DNA from: Lonepinella koalarum | Lineage (GTDB): Bacteria; Pseudomonadota; Gammaproteobacteria; Enterobacterales; Pasteurellaceae | Length of the DNA: 64,000 nucleotides | Reading direction: 5' to 3' | Assembly: GCF_042926695.1 (NCBI RefSeq) | Contig: NZ_CP170642.1 | Span: forward strand, 372,001 to 436,000 | Part shown: piece by piece, positions 17,624 to 27,680 of the stretch | How positions within the stretch are numbered: the stretch's first letter is position 1 | Layout of the letters: the number at the start of each line of letters is the position of its first letter | Notes under the pieces: generated by a model | Databases searched by the model: none | What the model was told of the DNA's origin: nothing | What the model saw: the letters and a program-made list of their open reading frames with translations, nothing else | Program-made: the position numbers and the translations under genes

Positions 17624-20600
17624 ATGACCATTTTACTCAAAATCCAAAACCCAGCCACGCAGGAACAAGTGTTGAATGTGGCGCAAAATGTGGCGAATCA
17701 AGCTGTCACAGTGCAACATAAAGGAGCAAACACCATTTATGAATTGTTAGATCCTACCACCAACTATGCACCACAAACCATTGTGACCGAGCGTGTCGGC
17801 AATGATTTGCATATTATTTTTGAAGAATCGCAAGATGTGGATGTAATTATTGAAAATTATTATGACGATCCGTCTTTGATTCATGGATTGGCCGAAGATG
17901 GTCATTATTATGCCTATATGCCGGCTAATGGCGAGGCGGCGTCGGCGATTAACGTGTTAAATGAAAGCATGCTTGCCACTGAAGTCTTGGGCGGTGAACA
18001 ACTTGTCTTACCTTGGTTGCCTTATTGGTTAGGCTCGACAACAGGTGCTACAGTAGGTGCGATCGTTGGTGGTATTGCTTTAGTGGGGGGCGGTATTGCT
18101 CTTGCTACCAGTGACGGTTCTAGTGGTGGTTCAAGCACACCAGCACCACAACCCGAACCACAACCTGAACCTACAGACCCAACCCCCGATCCAGCCGAGC
18201 CTGTAGATCCAACGCCTGAACCGTCTGAGCCTGTAGAACCAACCCCTGATCCTGCCCCAACCCCAGCCACGCCAAGCGTCAGCAACAACGCAGACGGCAA
18301 CACCGTGTTTAACCTAGGCAAAGACCAACCGCACGGTCATGATGACAAAGTTACTATTAAATATATCGCTGTAGACGGCACAGCAGTGACGGTTGAACTG
18401 GTGTACAATGCCACCACAGGCAAATGGGAAGATCCAAATAACGCCTTAACCACCGCCCAACTTGACGAAGTAAACAGCACAGGTACGCTGACTATTGTCG
18501 CTGGCGAGATTTTAGACAATAGTCCAGTCAGCATTAGCACTACAGACGAGCAAGGGCAAACTGTCAGCAAAACCGACAACGCCGCCGCTTTCCCAATTCC
18601 AGTCGTAACCTTTGGCGAAAACGAAACCGCTGGCGTGAAAAACGGCGAAATCACTGTGACTTTTGGTGCAGACACTGCCACAGCCAAAGCGGAAAATGGC
18701 GACAAAATCAAACTTGAGTTTGTAGACGAAACAGGCACAGCCCAAAGTGTCACCGTGAAATACAACGGCACAGCGTGGATCGTGGAAAGCCACACATTAG
18801 GCTCAACCACCACCCTAACCGTAACAAACAACGTCTTAACCCTGCCTGATAGTGCGGTGAAAAACAGCAGTGAAATTATTGCCAGCTATGACAATGTGGG
18901 CGATGATGCTGAACAACCTATCACCAAAGGCAAAGCCGCTAGTACCGCTGAACGTGTTGCGGTAGTGGGGATTACTGCGGATACTGCTAACCCAGACAAT
19001 CCAAATAACATCAAGGTAGAAAATCCAAGCAGTCTAAGCCAAGGTGAGATTGAAGCGATTATCAACAAAGTCAAAGCCGACAATAAAATTGTTATTGAAA
19101 ATGTAGAAACTGCTCCAGCACAAGTAGACTATTTCTACGATGTAGACAATAAACAAGTGGTGATTACCTATGCGGATCAATCCGTAGACCGTGTCAATGT
19201 TGCCGTGGTGCAAAAATACTCTGCCAGTTACAACCCAACATTCACCGTCAATGTTGCCAACCCTAATCACTTAACGCCAGCGGACATCACCGCCATTGAA
19301 GCCAAGGCGAACGAATACAAAAACAACAACAGCACCATTGTTGAGAGTGTAGCCGTGAACCAAAGTACAGGCGAAGTGACGGTAACCTACAAAGACGGCA
19401 CGCAAGACAAGGTTAGCCCAACCCTAGAAAACCTAGCCCCAGCCACGCCAACAGTTGGCACAGACACCGCTAACGGCAACACCGTATTTACCGTAGGCAC
19501 AGGCACACACGGCGACAAAGACACCGCCGTATTAAGCTACAAAGAAAATGACGGCACGCCAGACGGTAAAGATGTAACCATTACCTTGGTGTATGACGCA
19601 GCCACAGGCAAATGGACAGACCCAAGCAATAGCGTGCCAAGCTATGCCGACTTTAACGTCGACACAGGCACGGTCACCATTCCAGCTAGCAACATCAAAG
19701 ACAACAGTCCAACCCATATTGTGGTGACTGATGAGCAATTGGTGAGTGCCTACGCCCACGGCACAGCAGGGGATTTCCCAATTCCAGAAGTGGTATTTAG
19801 CGAAGGCACAACCACGGAGACCAATCCAAACACCAACTTCACGGAAACCATTAAAACAGGCGTAATCACTGCCACCCTTGCCACCCAAGGCACAAACAGT
19901 AAAGCCGAAAATGGCGATAAAATCACCATTGCCTTTAAAGACCCAAGCGACGTTGAGCATAAAATTGAGTTCACCTTTAATGGCACAACAGGGCAATGGG
20001 AAACCACCAGTACCCTGCCAACAGGAGCAAGCTACAACTCAGCCACAGGCGTATTAACCCTGCCTGATACCGCGGTGAAAAATAACAGCGTTATTTCTGC
20101 CAGTTACGACAACTTCTCTGATGACAGCGAACAACAGCCGACCACTTTTGGCGTGGCAAGCAGTGCCGCTCGTGTGTTAGAAGCCAATGTTGTTGCCAAC
20201 ACCACGGATTTAAGCCAAAACGTAACCGTTGATGATCTCGCCAATCTCACCCAAGCAGATATTGCAAAAATCATTCAGGCAGCCAAAGACGCTAACACAA
20301 CAGCCCAAAATCTCGCCGATAGCGGTGCGAAGTTTGAATACAACGACCACGATAACGCAGGCAACAACAAAACCGTGACTATTCGTTATGGGGATGGTTC
20401 GGTGGATACGGTAACGGTGTATGTGGCACAAAAACAAAGCACCACTTATAACCCAGCCATTACGATAACCGATGTGGCGAACTTTGACCGCCTAACCGAT
20501 GCCGAAAAAGACGATGTCATTACTGCCCTAAAAGCCGCCAACGCCAGCGATGCCAACATGACCGCCGCCTTAAATGCCGCCACTATTGAAGTTGCGGACA

Positions 20601-23600
20601 ATGGTGATGTAACCATTAAATACGCAGACGGCAGTCAAGACGAGCTTACCCAAGCCCAAACGGTGAAAAACCTAGCCCCCAATGCCCCAAGCATTGAGCA
20701 AAACGACAGCACAGGCGATGTTACTTTTAGCGTAGGCGACAACAGCACCACCCCACACGGCGATGGTGATTGGGTAATATTTAGCTTCACCCCAACAGGC
20801 AAAAACGCTGATGTTTATGTGGTATTGCAATATGACCGAGACAGCGTTGCTGCCGATAACAGCGGTTGGAGCGTAAACAGCACTTACACCACCTACACCC
20901 TAAGCCAAGCCCAAATTGACGATATTATCGCCAACGGTACATTCACCATAACCAATGATGTGGTCAAAGACGGCACAGTAATGTACGCCTATGCGATTGA
21001 TGAGCAAAATCAATACAGTGCAGAAGACAGCGAAATTGCCAAAATCATGGATCCTGCACTCATCAATTTTGCTGAGCATGGCTACAATGGCACAATTTAC
21101 GCTCAAATAGACGACAGCAAAGCTAACCCTGTGCAAGGCGACAAAATTCTCTTGTCATTCCAAGATGAAATAGGTGCGGCTCAATATATAGAACTCAGCT
21201 ACAACAATAATGCGTGGGAAATCAGCAAATACAGTCATGCCAGCCTAGCAAGCCAAATCACCCTAACAGGCAACACGGTAACCTTTGCCGATGCCACGGT
21301 GAAAAACGGCTCACTCATTCATGCCATTTACGAGCAAGACCCTGGCAACACTTCGGAGATTGATGATGATAATTTGCATTATCCAGCCAAAACCTTAACC
21401 CAACGTAACGACCCAATTAACAGCGGTACAGTTGTGCGTGTCAACGACAAAAACGATCTTAGCCCAACGGAAAAACAAGCGATTATTGACGCTGTCAAAA
21501 CCGCCAACGCCAATGATCCGACCAAAACTTACGAAAGTAGTACGCTCAACAGTTCAGATACCAAAATCACCGTGTCTGACACAGGCGATATTCTCATCAC
21601 CTACAAAGACGGCACAACCGACAGCTTAACGGCAAATGTGGAGTTGTATACAGCGGTTACGGTTAATCCAGCGGTTACCGTTACCCCAGTCGCCAACCCT
21701 AACCACCTCACCGCCACAGAAAAAACCGCGGTGGAAAATGCCATTAAAAATGCCAACGCCAGCGACACAGACATCACCGCTGCCTTAAATGCAGCCACCA
21801 TTGTGGTTGCGGATAACGGCACAGTTACCATTACCTATGCCGATAACAGCGTGGACACCTTCACTCAAGCCCAAACCGTGAGCAACAACCCACCCGCCAC
21901 GCCAACGCTCACCCAAGCAGAAAATGGCGATGTCACCTTTAACCTAAACCAAACAGGCTATGGCAAAAACGATATTGTCACCATTGAGTATCTCAAACCG
22001 TCTGCCACTCAGACTACTGAACTCAATTTGCGTTACACAGGCACGGCATGGGAAGAAGTCAGCTTTGACAGCACCAACAACGTATGGCAAGCCACTACGT
22101 CAAACAACATTTTAAGCCAAGCACAATTAGACAGCTTAAATGCCAGCACCAACGGCGGTACATTCACCATTCCTGCCAACGGCATTGAAGACGGCTCAAC
22201 GGTGAAAATTTATGCCACCGATGAACAAGGGCAAGCCAATGTGCCAGCGACTGACGACACCACCACGCTCACCGCAAAAAACTTTGACATGCCAGTGGTA
22301 GTATTCAGCGAAGCAGGCACAGACGGCGTAGTCACTGCCACACTGCCAACGCACGACAGCACCAGCACATCAGCCCAGCTTGAACAAGGCGACCGCATTC
22401 ATTTCACTTATGAAAACGAAAACGGCGAATCCAAAGCCTTTGATATGGAATATGACAACGGTGCATGGAAAGTTGCCAGCAACAGTAGCACGGTTGTAGA
22501 CGGCACAAATGTCAGCTTTGACGCAAACACCCAAACGCTTACATTCAACGATGCCAGCGTCAAAAACGCCACCTACATCACGGCAAGTTACGACCATGTC
22601 AACGAGCATGAAAGCCAAGCGGACACCACGCACAAAACCAAAACCTTGGCAGAGCGTACCGAGCCACAAGCCGCTGCACAGGTCAAAGTTGCCAATCCAA
22701 GCAGCTTAACTTCAAGCGAAGTAGATCAAATTATCCAAGCCATTAAAACGGCGAACAGCAATAATGCCGTGAGCAGTAACGACAGCACCATTATGGTTAA
22801 TCCATACACAGGTGCGGCAACCGTTACCTATAAAGACGGCTCATCTGAAGCAGTTACTACCACTATTGCTCAATGGGACAATGGCAAATACAACCCAAGC
22901 GTCCCAATCACCCCAGTTGCCAACCCAGATCATCTCACCGATGATGAAAAAACTGCGGTGAAACAAGCCCTGCTTGACGCTAACGACCCAGCCAAAGTGG
23001 CAACGGCAGATCCAGCGGTATCGGCTGCCTTAAATGCCAGCACCACCACTATTGAAGTCAGCGATGACGGCAAGCTAACCATTACCTACGCAGACGGCTC
23101 AAAAGACGAGTTCACCCAAGCCCAAACCGTGAGCAATATTCCGCCTGCCAGAGTGTATATTAACCATGACAACGATGGCAATACGGTGATTAGCTTGCGT
23201 ACTGGCACGATAAATGCTAAGGAATACCAAAATGGCGAAGGCGATACCATGGTGGTGAACTATACCATTATCACAGGTTTAGATAGTAACTATGCGGTTA
23301 CTACGGACGACCAACAAATCACCTTGGTCTACAGTGCCAGCGATAAGGAATGGAAAGTTACCGAAGTTGATGGTGAAGCCAGCACGACATTACCAGCAGA
23401 AGTCATTGCTTTTGATGCCAGCACAGGCAAAATCACCCTTGATGTAGACAAAGTGCAAGACAATTCAGATGTCAGCGTAGAAATTACCGATGAGCAAGGC
23501 TTAACCAGCGATGACTTTGATTATGCTGCCAAATTTGCCATTCCCCGTGTCAGCTTCTCTGAAGTGTTGGATAAATACATAGATGAAGAAGGCAAAACAG

Positions 23601-25819
23601 TAAAAGGAACAGGCGATGGCGACATCACCGTAACCCTAGGCAGCAAAGAAGATGATCACCACAAATTAGAGCAGGGCGACCAAACCAGCCTAAGTTGGAT
23701 GGGCGATGACCGTATCGGTTATAACCTAACCTTTACATGGGACGGTTCGGCGTGGCAATTAACCGCCGCTACGCGTGGTACAAGCGATATTTTAGCTGAT
23801 TTCACCAATGGCACATACACCGCCGACAATGGTGGCAAGATTATCTACGACAGCACCAAGTACACGCTCTTTATAGCAGACTCGCTCAACAAAGACGGCG
23901 AAGATGTGATGGCTACTTACAGCCACGCAGGGGTGGACGAAACGCAAAAACTCGATGCCCACAGCACCTATGCCATTCCTGAAATCCGTCAAGGGGTGGC
24001 TGGCAATATGCTGGTGGCGTTGGCAGGTTCAACCAACATCATTGAATTTACCGATAACGATGGCAACACAGTGGGCATGAAGATTATCAGTAACGATGAC
24101 GGCACCTGGACGGTAGACGACATCTATTGGATTAACAAACTGGAAAACAACGATGCCAGCTTGCCAAGTGTCAGCCAATTTGTGCTAAACAGCGGTGAGA
24201 ACGGCATAATTCCAGACAGCGAATACGTTACCATTGCAGGCAAATACATTCAAGATAACACAGAAGTTTTCGTTACTGCCTACAACCTAGCTGGCACGAA
24301 AATTGGTGATACGGTTAAAGGCAACCACACCACCGAACCCCAAACCGCCGACCCAGACAACGACGTTCCAATAGCACGCCAACGCGGCATAGCGGAACCA
24401 ACAGCAGCAGCAACAACAACAGTAACAACGGGTAACATTTACGACTTAGCTTATCAAGCCAGCTCTCAGGCACCAAGTGGTAACAACCAGTATTTGTGGG
24501 ATGTTTACCAAGCCTGGGGCGGTACAGGGGGTAACCGTACCAACACAACAAATCTGACGACTACCCCCGTTACTCATAATACTGCGGCTGGTAGCCGTAT
24601 CATCTACTATCCAAATGCGAAACTTGCTTGGGATAATAATTCCTTTATCCTGCCTGCGAATATGGGAGCCATCAATAATACTATCAACCGTGGTGTCTAT
24701 ATCGATATGTCGAGACAGTCTGGTAGTACTTACTCCCCATACAACGATGCCTTTGCGATACAAGGGCAACTCATTGGGAACAGAGGTCACTACTTTGCCA
24801 ACTACACCACCCAAAGCACTGCCAGTGGGTTCAATATGTCCGATGGCAACGACTTGTTATGGGTCGGGGCAAGCAACCCGCATAGCAATGTGTACTACCG
24901 TGCATCCGATGGCACTTACCACTTGACCCAAGTAACAGGCTCTGTGCTTTATACAGGCACTTGGGCAAGCAATGTGGCAGCGGCTTCCAATGACAAAACC
25001 AACGGACAAGGCGGTAACATTGCCCACGCCGAAATTCTACTTGGCACTGGCAACGACCACCTGATTGTAGAAGGCTTGGCAGCCGCGCAAAGCAGTGCCG
25101 CTGGTGCATCTGTCATAGATGGCACAGACGGCAAAGCCACAGGGGCAGCCATTTACAGCAGTTTAATCGATGTCGGCACAGGCGTAGACTATATCGTGGT
25201 GAACGGCAACAACGCAGGCACAGGCAATTCCTACAACCATATGATTGTAAGCTCGTGGATTACCGACAGCAACGCAGGCGGCACAAGCACCGCCCCAAGC
25301 GAAACCTACATCTACGCCCAAGGCATCAAAAACACCAGCATCCGCCTAACAGACGGCGGCGACGATGTCATCAGCATTGAATACGGCACTGGCACAGCTC
25401 AGGGCGATTTCACCAGCACGAACAACGTCATCAATATGGGCAACGGTATGGACACACTGGAATTTACAGGTAGCGGTCAAGAATACGACCTAAGCAAAAT
25501 CTCCAGCACCCCAATGGACGTAGAAACCGTGCGTATGACCGGCGACAACAACACCGTCGTGCTGAAATTAAGCGACTTGCTGGACACTAGCACTGGCACA
25601 GCTGTACTCACCCTAGACACCGAAATCGGACAAGGCGGCGACAAAATCTTCCGCGTCACCAGCACAGGCACAGGCAACAGCTTAGACATTGACACCACCG
25701 AGTTCACCGCCACAGGCGCCATCACCGTAGACTTTGATAATAATGTCTATGATGTGTATAGCATCAACGGCTACACAGGCGCGTACTTGTATGTGGAGCA
25801 GGGGGTGCAGGTTATTTAG
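17624..25819 (+). CDS. Giant type I-secreted modular adhesin 1 (Bap/LapA-like)
   Basis: 2731 residues with no Sec signal. Residues 1-85 resemble the BapA prefix domain; about 130-165 is a hydrophobic glycine-zipper segment (TTGATVGAIVGGIALVGG) suited to retention in the outer membrane; 166-210 is a Pro/Glu/Asp linker. Five ~400-residue super-repeats start near 213, 605, 1018, 1423 and 1839, each with Ig-like modules. The first four also carry a pair of helical modules (pattern NPxxLTxxEKxAV... then VTYKDGT). The last ~490 residues hold degenerate RTX-like runs (LGTGNDHLIVEG, LTDGGDDVISIE) and a type I secretion signal (YDLSKISSTPMDVETV onward). Cell-surface adhesion/biofilm is inferred; the ligand is unknown. 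Codon use is GC-rich compared with the backbone. Confidence 0.9.
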   Translation: MTILLKIQNPATQEQVLNVAQNVANQAVTVQHKGANTIYELLDPTTNYAPQTIVTERVGNDLHIIFEESQDVDVIIENYYDDPSLIHGLAEDGHYYAYMPANGEAASAINVLNESMLATEVLGGEQLVLPWLPYWLGSTTGATVGAIVGGIALVGGGIALATSDGSSGGSSTPAPQPEPQPEPTDPTPDPAEPVDPTPEPSEPVEPTPDPAPTPATPSVSNNADGNTVFNLGKDQPHGHDDKVTIKYIAVDGTAVTVELVYNATTGKWEDPNNALTTAQLDEVNSTGTLTIVAGEILDNSPVSISTTDEQGQTVSKTDNAAAFPIPVVTFGENETAGVKNGEITVTFGADTATAKAENGDKIKLEFVDETGTAQSVTVKYNGTAWIVESHTLGSTTTLTVTNNVLTLPDSAVKNSSEIIASYDNVGDDAEQPITKGKAASTAERVAVVGITADTANPDNPNNIKVENPSSLSQGEIEAIINKVKADNKIVIENVETAPAQVDYFYDVDNKQVVITYADQSVDRVNVAVVQKYSASYNPTFTVNVANPNHLTPADITAIEAKANEYKNNNSTIVESVAVNQSTGEVTVTYKDGTQDKVSPTLENLAPATPTVGTDTANGNTVFTVGTGTHGDKDTAVLSYKENDGTPDGKDVTITLVYDAATGKWTDPSNSVPSYADFNVDTGTVTIPASNIKDNSPTHIVVTDEQLVSAYAHGTAGDFPIPEVVFSEGTTTETNPNTNFTETIKTGVITATLATQGTNSKAENGDKITIAFKDPSDVEHKIEFTFNGTTGQWETTSTLPTGASYNSATGVLTLPDTAVKNNSVISASYDNFSDDSEQQPTTFGVASSAARVLEANVVANTTDLSQNVTVDDLANLTQADIAKIIQAAKDANTTAQNLADSGAKFEYNDHDNAGNNKTVTIRYGDGSVDTVTVYVAQKQSTTYNPAITITDVANFDRLTDAEKDDVITALKAANASDANMTAALNAATIEVADNGDVTIKYADGSQDELTQAQTVKNLAPNAPSIEQNDSTGDVTFSVGDNSTTPHGDGDWVIFSFTPTGKNADVYVVLQYDRDSVAADNSGWSVNSTYTTYTLSQAQIDDIIANGTFTITNDVVKDGTVMYAYAIDEQNQYSAEDSEIAKIMDPALINFAEHGYNGTIYAQIDDSKANPVQGDKILLSFQDEIGAAQYIELSYNNNAWEISKYSHASLASQITLTGNTVTFADATVKNGSLIHAIYEQDPGNTSEIDDDNLHYPAKTLTQRNDPINSGTVVRVNDKNDLSPTEKQAIIDAVKTANANDPTKTYESSTLNSSDTKITVSDTGDILITYKDGTTDSLTANVELYTAVTVNPAVTVTPVANPNHLTATEKTAVENAIKNANASDTDITAALNAATIVVADNGTVTITYADNSVDTFTQAQTVSNNPPATPTLTQAENGDVTFNLNQTGYGKNDIVTIEYLKPSATQTTELNLRYTGTAWEEVSFDSTNNVWQATTSNNILSQAQLDSLNASTNGGTFTIPANGIEDGSTVKIYATDEQGQANVPATDDTTTLTAKNFDMPVVVFSEAGTDGVVTATLPTHDSTSTSAQLEQGDRIHFTYENENGESKAFDMEYDNGAWKVASNSSTVVDGTNVSFDANTQTLTFNDASVKNATYITASYDHVNEHESQADTTHKTKTLAERTEPQAAAQVKVANPSSLTSSEVDQIIQAIKTANSNNAVSSNDSTIMVNPYTGAATVTYKDGSSEAVTTTIAQWDNGKYNPSVPITPVANPDHLTDDEKTAVKQALLDANDPAKVATADPAVSAALNASTTTIEVSDDGKLTITYADGSKDEFTQAQTVSNIPPARVYINHDNDGNTVISLRTGTINAKEYQNGEGDTMVVNYTIITGLDSNYAVTTDDQQITLVYSASDKEWKVTEVDGEASTTLPAEVIAFDASTGKITLDVDKVQDNSDVSVEITDEQGLTSDDFDYAAKFAIPRVSFSEVLDKYIDEEGKTVKGTGDGDITVTLGSKEDDHHKLEQGDQTSLSWMGDDRIGYNLTFTWDGSAWQLTAATRGTSDILADFTNGTYTADNGGKIIYDSTKYTLFIADSLNKDGEDVMATYSHAGVDETQKLDAHSTYAIPEIRQGVAGNMLVALAGSTNIIEFTDNDGNTVGMKIISNDDGTWTVDDIYWINKLENNDASLPSVSQFVLNSGENGIIPDSEYVTIAGKYIQDNTEVFVTAYNLAGTKIGDTVKGNHTTEPQTADPDNDVPIARQRGIAEPTAAATTTVTTGNIYDLAYQASSQAPSGNNQYLWDVYQAWGGTGGNRTNTTNLTTTPVTHNTAAGSRIIYYPNAKLAWDNNSFILPANMGAINNTINRGVYIDMSRQSGSTYSPYNDAFAIQGQLIGNRGHYFANYTTQSTASGFNMSDGNDLLWVGASNPHSNVYYRASDGTYHLTQVTGSVLYTGTWASNVAAASNDKTNGQGGNIAHAEILLGTGNDHLIVEGLAAAQSSAAGASVIDGTDGKATGAAIYSSLIDVGTGVDYIVVNGNNAGTGNSYNHMIVSSWITDSNAGGTSTAPSETYIYAQGIKNTSIRLTDGGDDVISIEYGTGTAQGDFTSTNNVINMGNGMDTLEFTGSGQEYDLSKISSTPMDVETVRMTGDNNTVVLKLSDLLDTSTGTAVLTLDTEIGQGGDKIFRVTSTGTGNSLDIDTTEFTATGAITVDFDNNVYDVYSINGYTGAYLYVEQGVQVI

Positions 25820-25828
25820 GAGACAGGG

Positions 25829-25852
25829 GTCAGACGGCAGGGGTCAGACGGC
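25829..25852. repeat. Paired Neisseria-DUS-like words after adhesin 1
   Basis: GTCAGACGGC occurs at 25829-25838 and 25843-25852; the reverse complement GCCGTCTGAC matches 9 of 10 bases of the Neisseria uptake sequence GCCGTCTGAA. The same pair follows adhesin 2 at 34901-34924. Confidence 0.7.
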
Positions 25853-25923
25853 AGGGTTGCGGTCTGATGCCTGTTGTTTGAAAGATGAAAAGGGAAAACC
25901 GCGGTGGGGATGGTGGGGTTTTT

Positions 25924-25933
25924 GCCGTCTGAA
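25924..25933 (+). repeat. Perfect Neisseria DNA uptake sequence decamer
   Basis: GCCGTCTGAA, identical to the 10-base Neisseria DUS core, lies between adhesin 1 and vapB in a terminator-like context (preceded by a run of T). One-mismatch versions occur at 36556-36565 and 38459-38468. Confidence 0.75.
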
Positions 25934-25997
25934 ACCTGTTATCTGAATCCTGTTTATGCTACACTCAATCCACATAAAACCTAAAAAGGGGAATGTC

Positions 25998-26225
25998 ATG
26001 CAAATTAACCTAAACCCGCAACTTGAACAAATCATTGCCCATAATGCGAATTTACAAGGCATCAATACGCAGCAGTTAATGGAAAAAATTGTTGTAGAAT
26101 ATTTTCAGCCAACCACGCTGTATGATTTAGCCATGAACTATCAAGGCGAAGATGTCGCTGAAATTGAGCTAGACTTACCACGCAATCCGCAATCTAGCCA
26201 TGCTCGTCATCAGGATTTTGACTAA
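25998..26225 (+). CDS. VapB-like antitoxin, copy 1
   Basis: 75 residues, acidic, with a short N-terminal NLNPQLEQIIAHNA helix region; it precedes and overlaps by one base (TAATG) a PIN-domain toxin, the classic VapBC arrangement. The start ATG 25998 follows AAAGGGGAATG. Near-identical to the protein at 35059-35286; the only clear differences are a few bases and one or two residues near the C-terminus. VapB proteins bind the toxin and repress the operon. The antitoxin class is inferred from its partner. Confidence 0.8.
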   Translation: MQINLNPQLEQIIAHNANLQGINTQQLMEKIVVEYFQPTTLYDLAMNYQGEDVAEIELDLPRNPQSSHARHQDFD

Positions 26226-26641
26226 TGTATTTATTAGATAGCAATATTATTGCAGAAATTCGCAAAATTAAATCAGGCAAAGCCAATACAGGCGTAGTGA
26301 ACTGGATAAAACAGCGACCTATCACGCAACTTTATACCTGTGAAATTGTGATTATGGAAATATTGCGCGGGATTGCCTTAAAAAAACGCAAAGATCCCAT
26401 GCAAGCTCAAAGTCTACAAAATTGGTTTGATCATTTTGTTTTGCCTACTTTTTCAGGCAGGATTTTAACCATAAATACGCAAACAAGCAGAATTTGTGCC
26501 ACATTTCACACACCCAATCCACGTCCTGAAAATGATTGCTGGATTGCCGCAATTGCCAGTGCAAATAAACTCACTTTACTGACCCGTAACACCAAGGATT
26601 TTCAAGATTTACCCATTAATATCATTAACCCATTTCAATAA
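26225..26641 (+). CDS. VapC-type PIN-domain ribonuclease toxin, copy 1
   Basis: 138 residues. PIN acidic residues are visible: Asp5 in LLDSNIIAE, Glu in CEIVIMEILRG, Asp in PENDCWIAAIA and Asp in LTRNTKDFQDL. VapC toxins cleave tRNA or rRNA in a magnesium-dependent manner. It is coupled to the antitoxin by an overlapping TAATG. It is directly downstream of adhesin 1, as the twin pair is for adhesin 2, so the TA pair travels with the adhesin cassette. Confidence 0.92.
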   Translation: MYLLDSNIIAEIRKIKSGKANTGVVNWIKQRPITQLYTCEIVIMEILRGIALKKRKDPMQAQSLQNWFDHFVLPTFSGRILTINTQTSRICATFHTPNPRPENDCWIAAIASANKLTLLTRNTKDFQDLPINIINPFQ

Positions 26642-26652
26642 GCTGTTTTTGC

Positions 26653-26682
26653 AAAACCGCGGTGAAATATAGCGGTTTTTTG
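26653..26682 (+). terminator. Terminator after vapC copy 1
   Basis: AAAACCGC and GCGGTTTT arms followed by TT. The left arm contains ACCGCGGTGAAA, a variant of the USS seen repeatedly in the island. Confidence 0.75.
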
Positions 26683-26748
26683 TGCGGTTGAAAATCAGTA
26701 GGGAAAGCCTTATAATAAGACATTATGCACACCAAAGGGGCAATCATT

Positions 26749-26985
26749 ATGCAAGTAACTGTACAATCATTAGGCAATAGCCTTGCTATCCCCATTCCAA
26801 ATAGCCTAATCCAGCAATTCAATATGCACGCCCAATCCCAAGTGGAATTACGCCAAGAACAAGGGCGTATTATTATAGAACCTATTCGCCTCTATACCCT
26901 TGACACCATGCTCGCCCAAATCACCCATGATAACCTGCACGAAGAAGCGGATTTTGGTACAGCACAGGGCAATGAAGCATGGTAG
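26749..26985 (+). CDS. mazE: MazE-type antitoxin
   Basis: 78 residues, an AbrB/SpoVT-fold DNA-binding antitoxin: VTVQSLGNSLAIPIPNSLIQQF at the N-terminus is the typical swapped-hairpin sequence, followed by an acidic toxin-binding tail. An in-frame ATG exists at 26725, but ATG 26749 follows AAAGGGG. The end overlaps mazF by 7 bases. MazE represses the operon and blocks MazF. Confidence 0.9.
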   Translation: MQVTVQSLGNSLAIPIPNSLIQQFNMHAQSQVELRQEQGRIIIEPIRLYTLDTMLAQITHDNLHEEADFGTAQGNEAW

Positions 26986-27314
26986 AAGTCTATATTCCTG
27001 ATGTGGGCGATATTGTATGGCTGGATTTTGACCCACAAACAGGACACGAACAAGCAGGCAATCGCCCAGCCGTGGTGCTAAGCCCCAAAGCCTATAACAG
27101 TAAAACCAGCTTAATGGTCTGTTGCCCTGTTAGTACTAAAATTAAAGGCTACCCCTTTGAAGTATCAATCGCAGGAAATATCGCTAATGTCGCCCTGTCC
27201 GACCAAGTCAAAAGCCTAGACTGGCGAAAACGCAAAGCCAAATTCAAAGGCAAAGTAAGCACATTAGAATTACAGGAAATCCGTCAAAAAATTGCGGTGT
27301 TGCTTGGGGTGTAA
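26979..27314 (+). CDS. mazF: MazF-type endoribonuclease toxin
   Basis: 111 residues of the PemK/MazF fold: GDIVWLDFDPQTGHEQAGNRPAVVLSP carries the conserved catalytic Arg region, and CCPVSTKIKGYPFEV the Thr/Ser loop. It cleaves mRNA at short sequences. Complete and intact, coupled to mazE. It lies in the spacer between the two adhesin cassettes. Confidence 0.93.
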   Translation: MVEVYIPDVGDIVWLDFDPQTGHEQAGNRPAVVLSPKAYNSKTSLMVCCPVSTKIKGYPFEVSIAGNIANVALSDQVKSLDWRKRKAKFKGKVSTLELQEIRQKIAVLLGV

Positions 27315-27419
27315 AAACTGTTGCCTGAAAGGGGGGGCGGTTTTTTCATTGCAAAAAACACTTTTAAAAGTCTTTTATTTGTGCTGTAATAAATTTGTCG
27401 CACTTTAAGGACAATCACT

Positions 27420-27680
27420 ATGCCTATCAATCCTATTTATACCACTGCCACAGCCAGCATCAGCGACCTAAAAAAAGACCCTATGGGTATTATCAGTGCA
27501 GGTACTAGCCACACAGGCACAATGGCAATACTCAACCGCAACAAACCTGTTTTTTACTGCGTCAGCCCAGAACTCTTTGCCTATCTGCAAGATGCCATAG
27601 AAGATTTTGAACTCGGCATCACCGCCTTGGCACGCAAAGCGGACGGTAAATTGATTGCGGTAAATCCTGATGAACTATAA
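27420..27680 (+). CDS. Phd/YefM-type antitoxin partner of a RelE toxin
   Basis: 86 residues with the StbD/YafN-like pattern SISDLKKDP and an internal PVFYCVSPELFAYL, followed by an acidic helix. It ends 11 bases inside the following relE frame. Expected to bind DNA and neutralise RelE. Since the toxin is frameshifted, selection on it may be relaxed. Ribosome binding site AAGGA precedes ATG 27420. Confidence 0.85.
   Translation: MPINPIYTTATASISDLKKDPMGIISAGTSHTGTMAILNRNKPVFYCVSPELFAYLQDAIEDFELGITALARKADGKLIAVNPDEL

Noticed and set aside
24560..24600. LapG-type cleavage site TAAG in adhesin 1 (NTAAGSR)
   Set aside because: It lies in the C-terminal passenger region, not next to the N-terminal retention segment where LapG cuts.
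24315..25152. Several minus-strand ORFs inside adhesin 1
   Set aside because: Shadow frames caused by strong codon bias (GCC/ACC/GGC) of the sense gene; no independent support.
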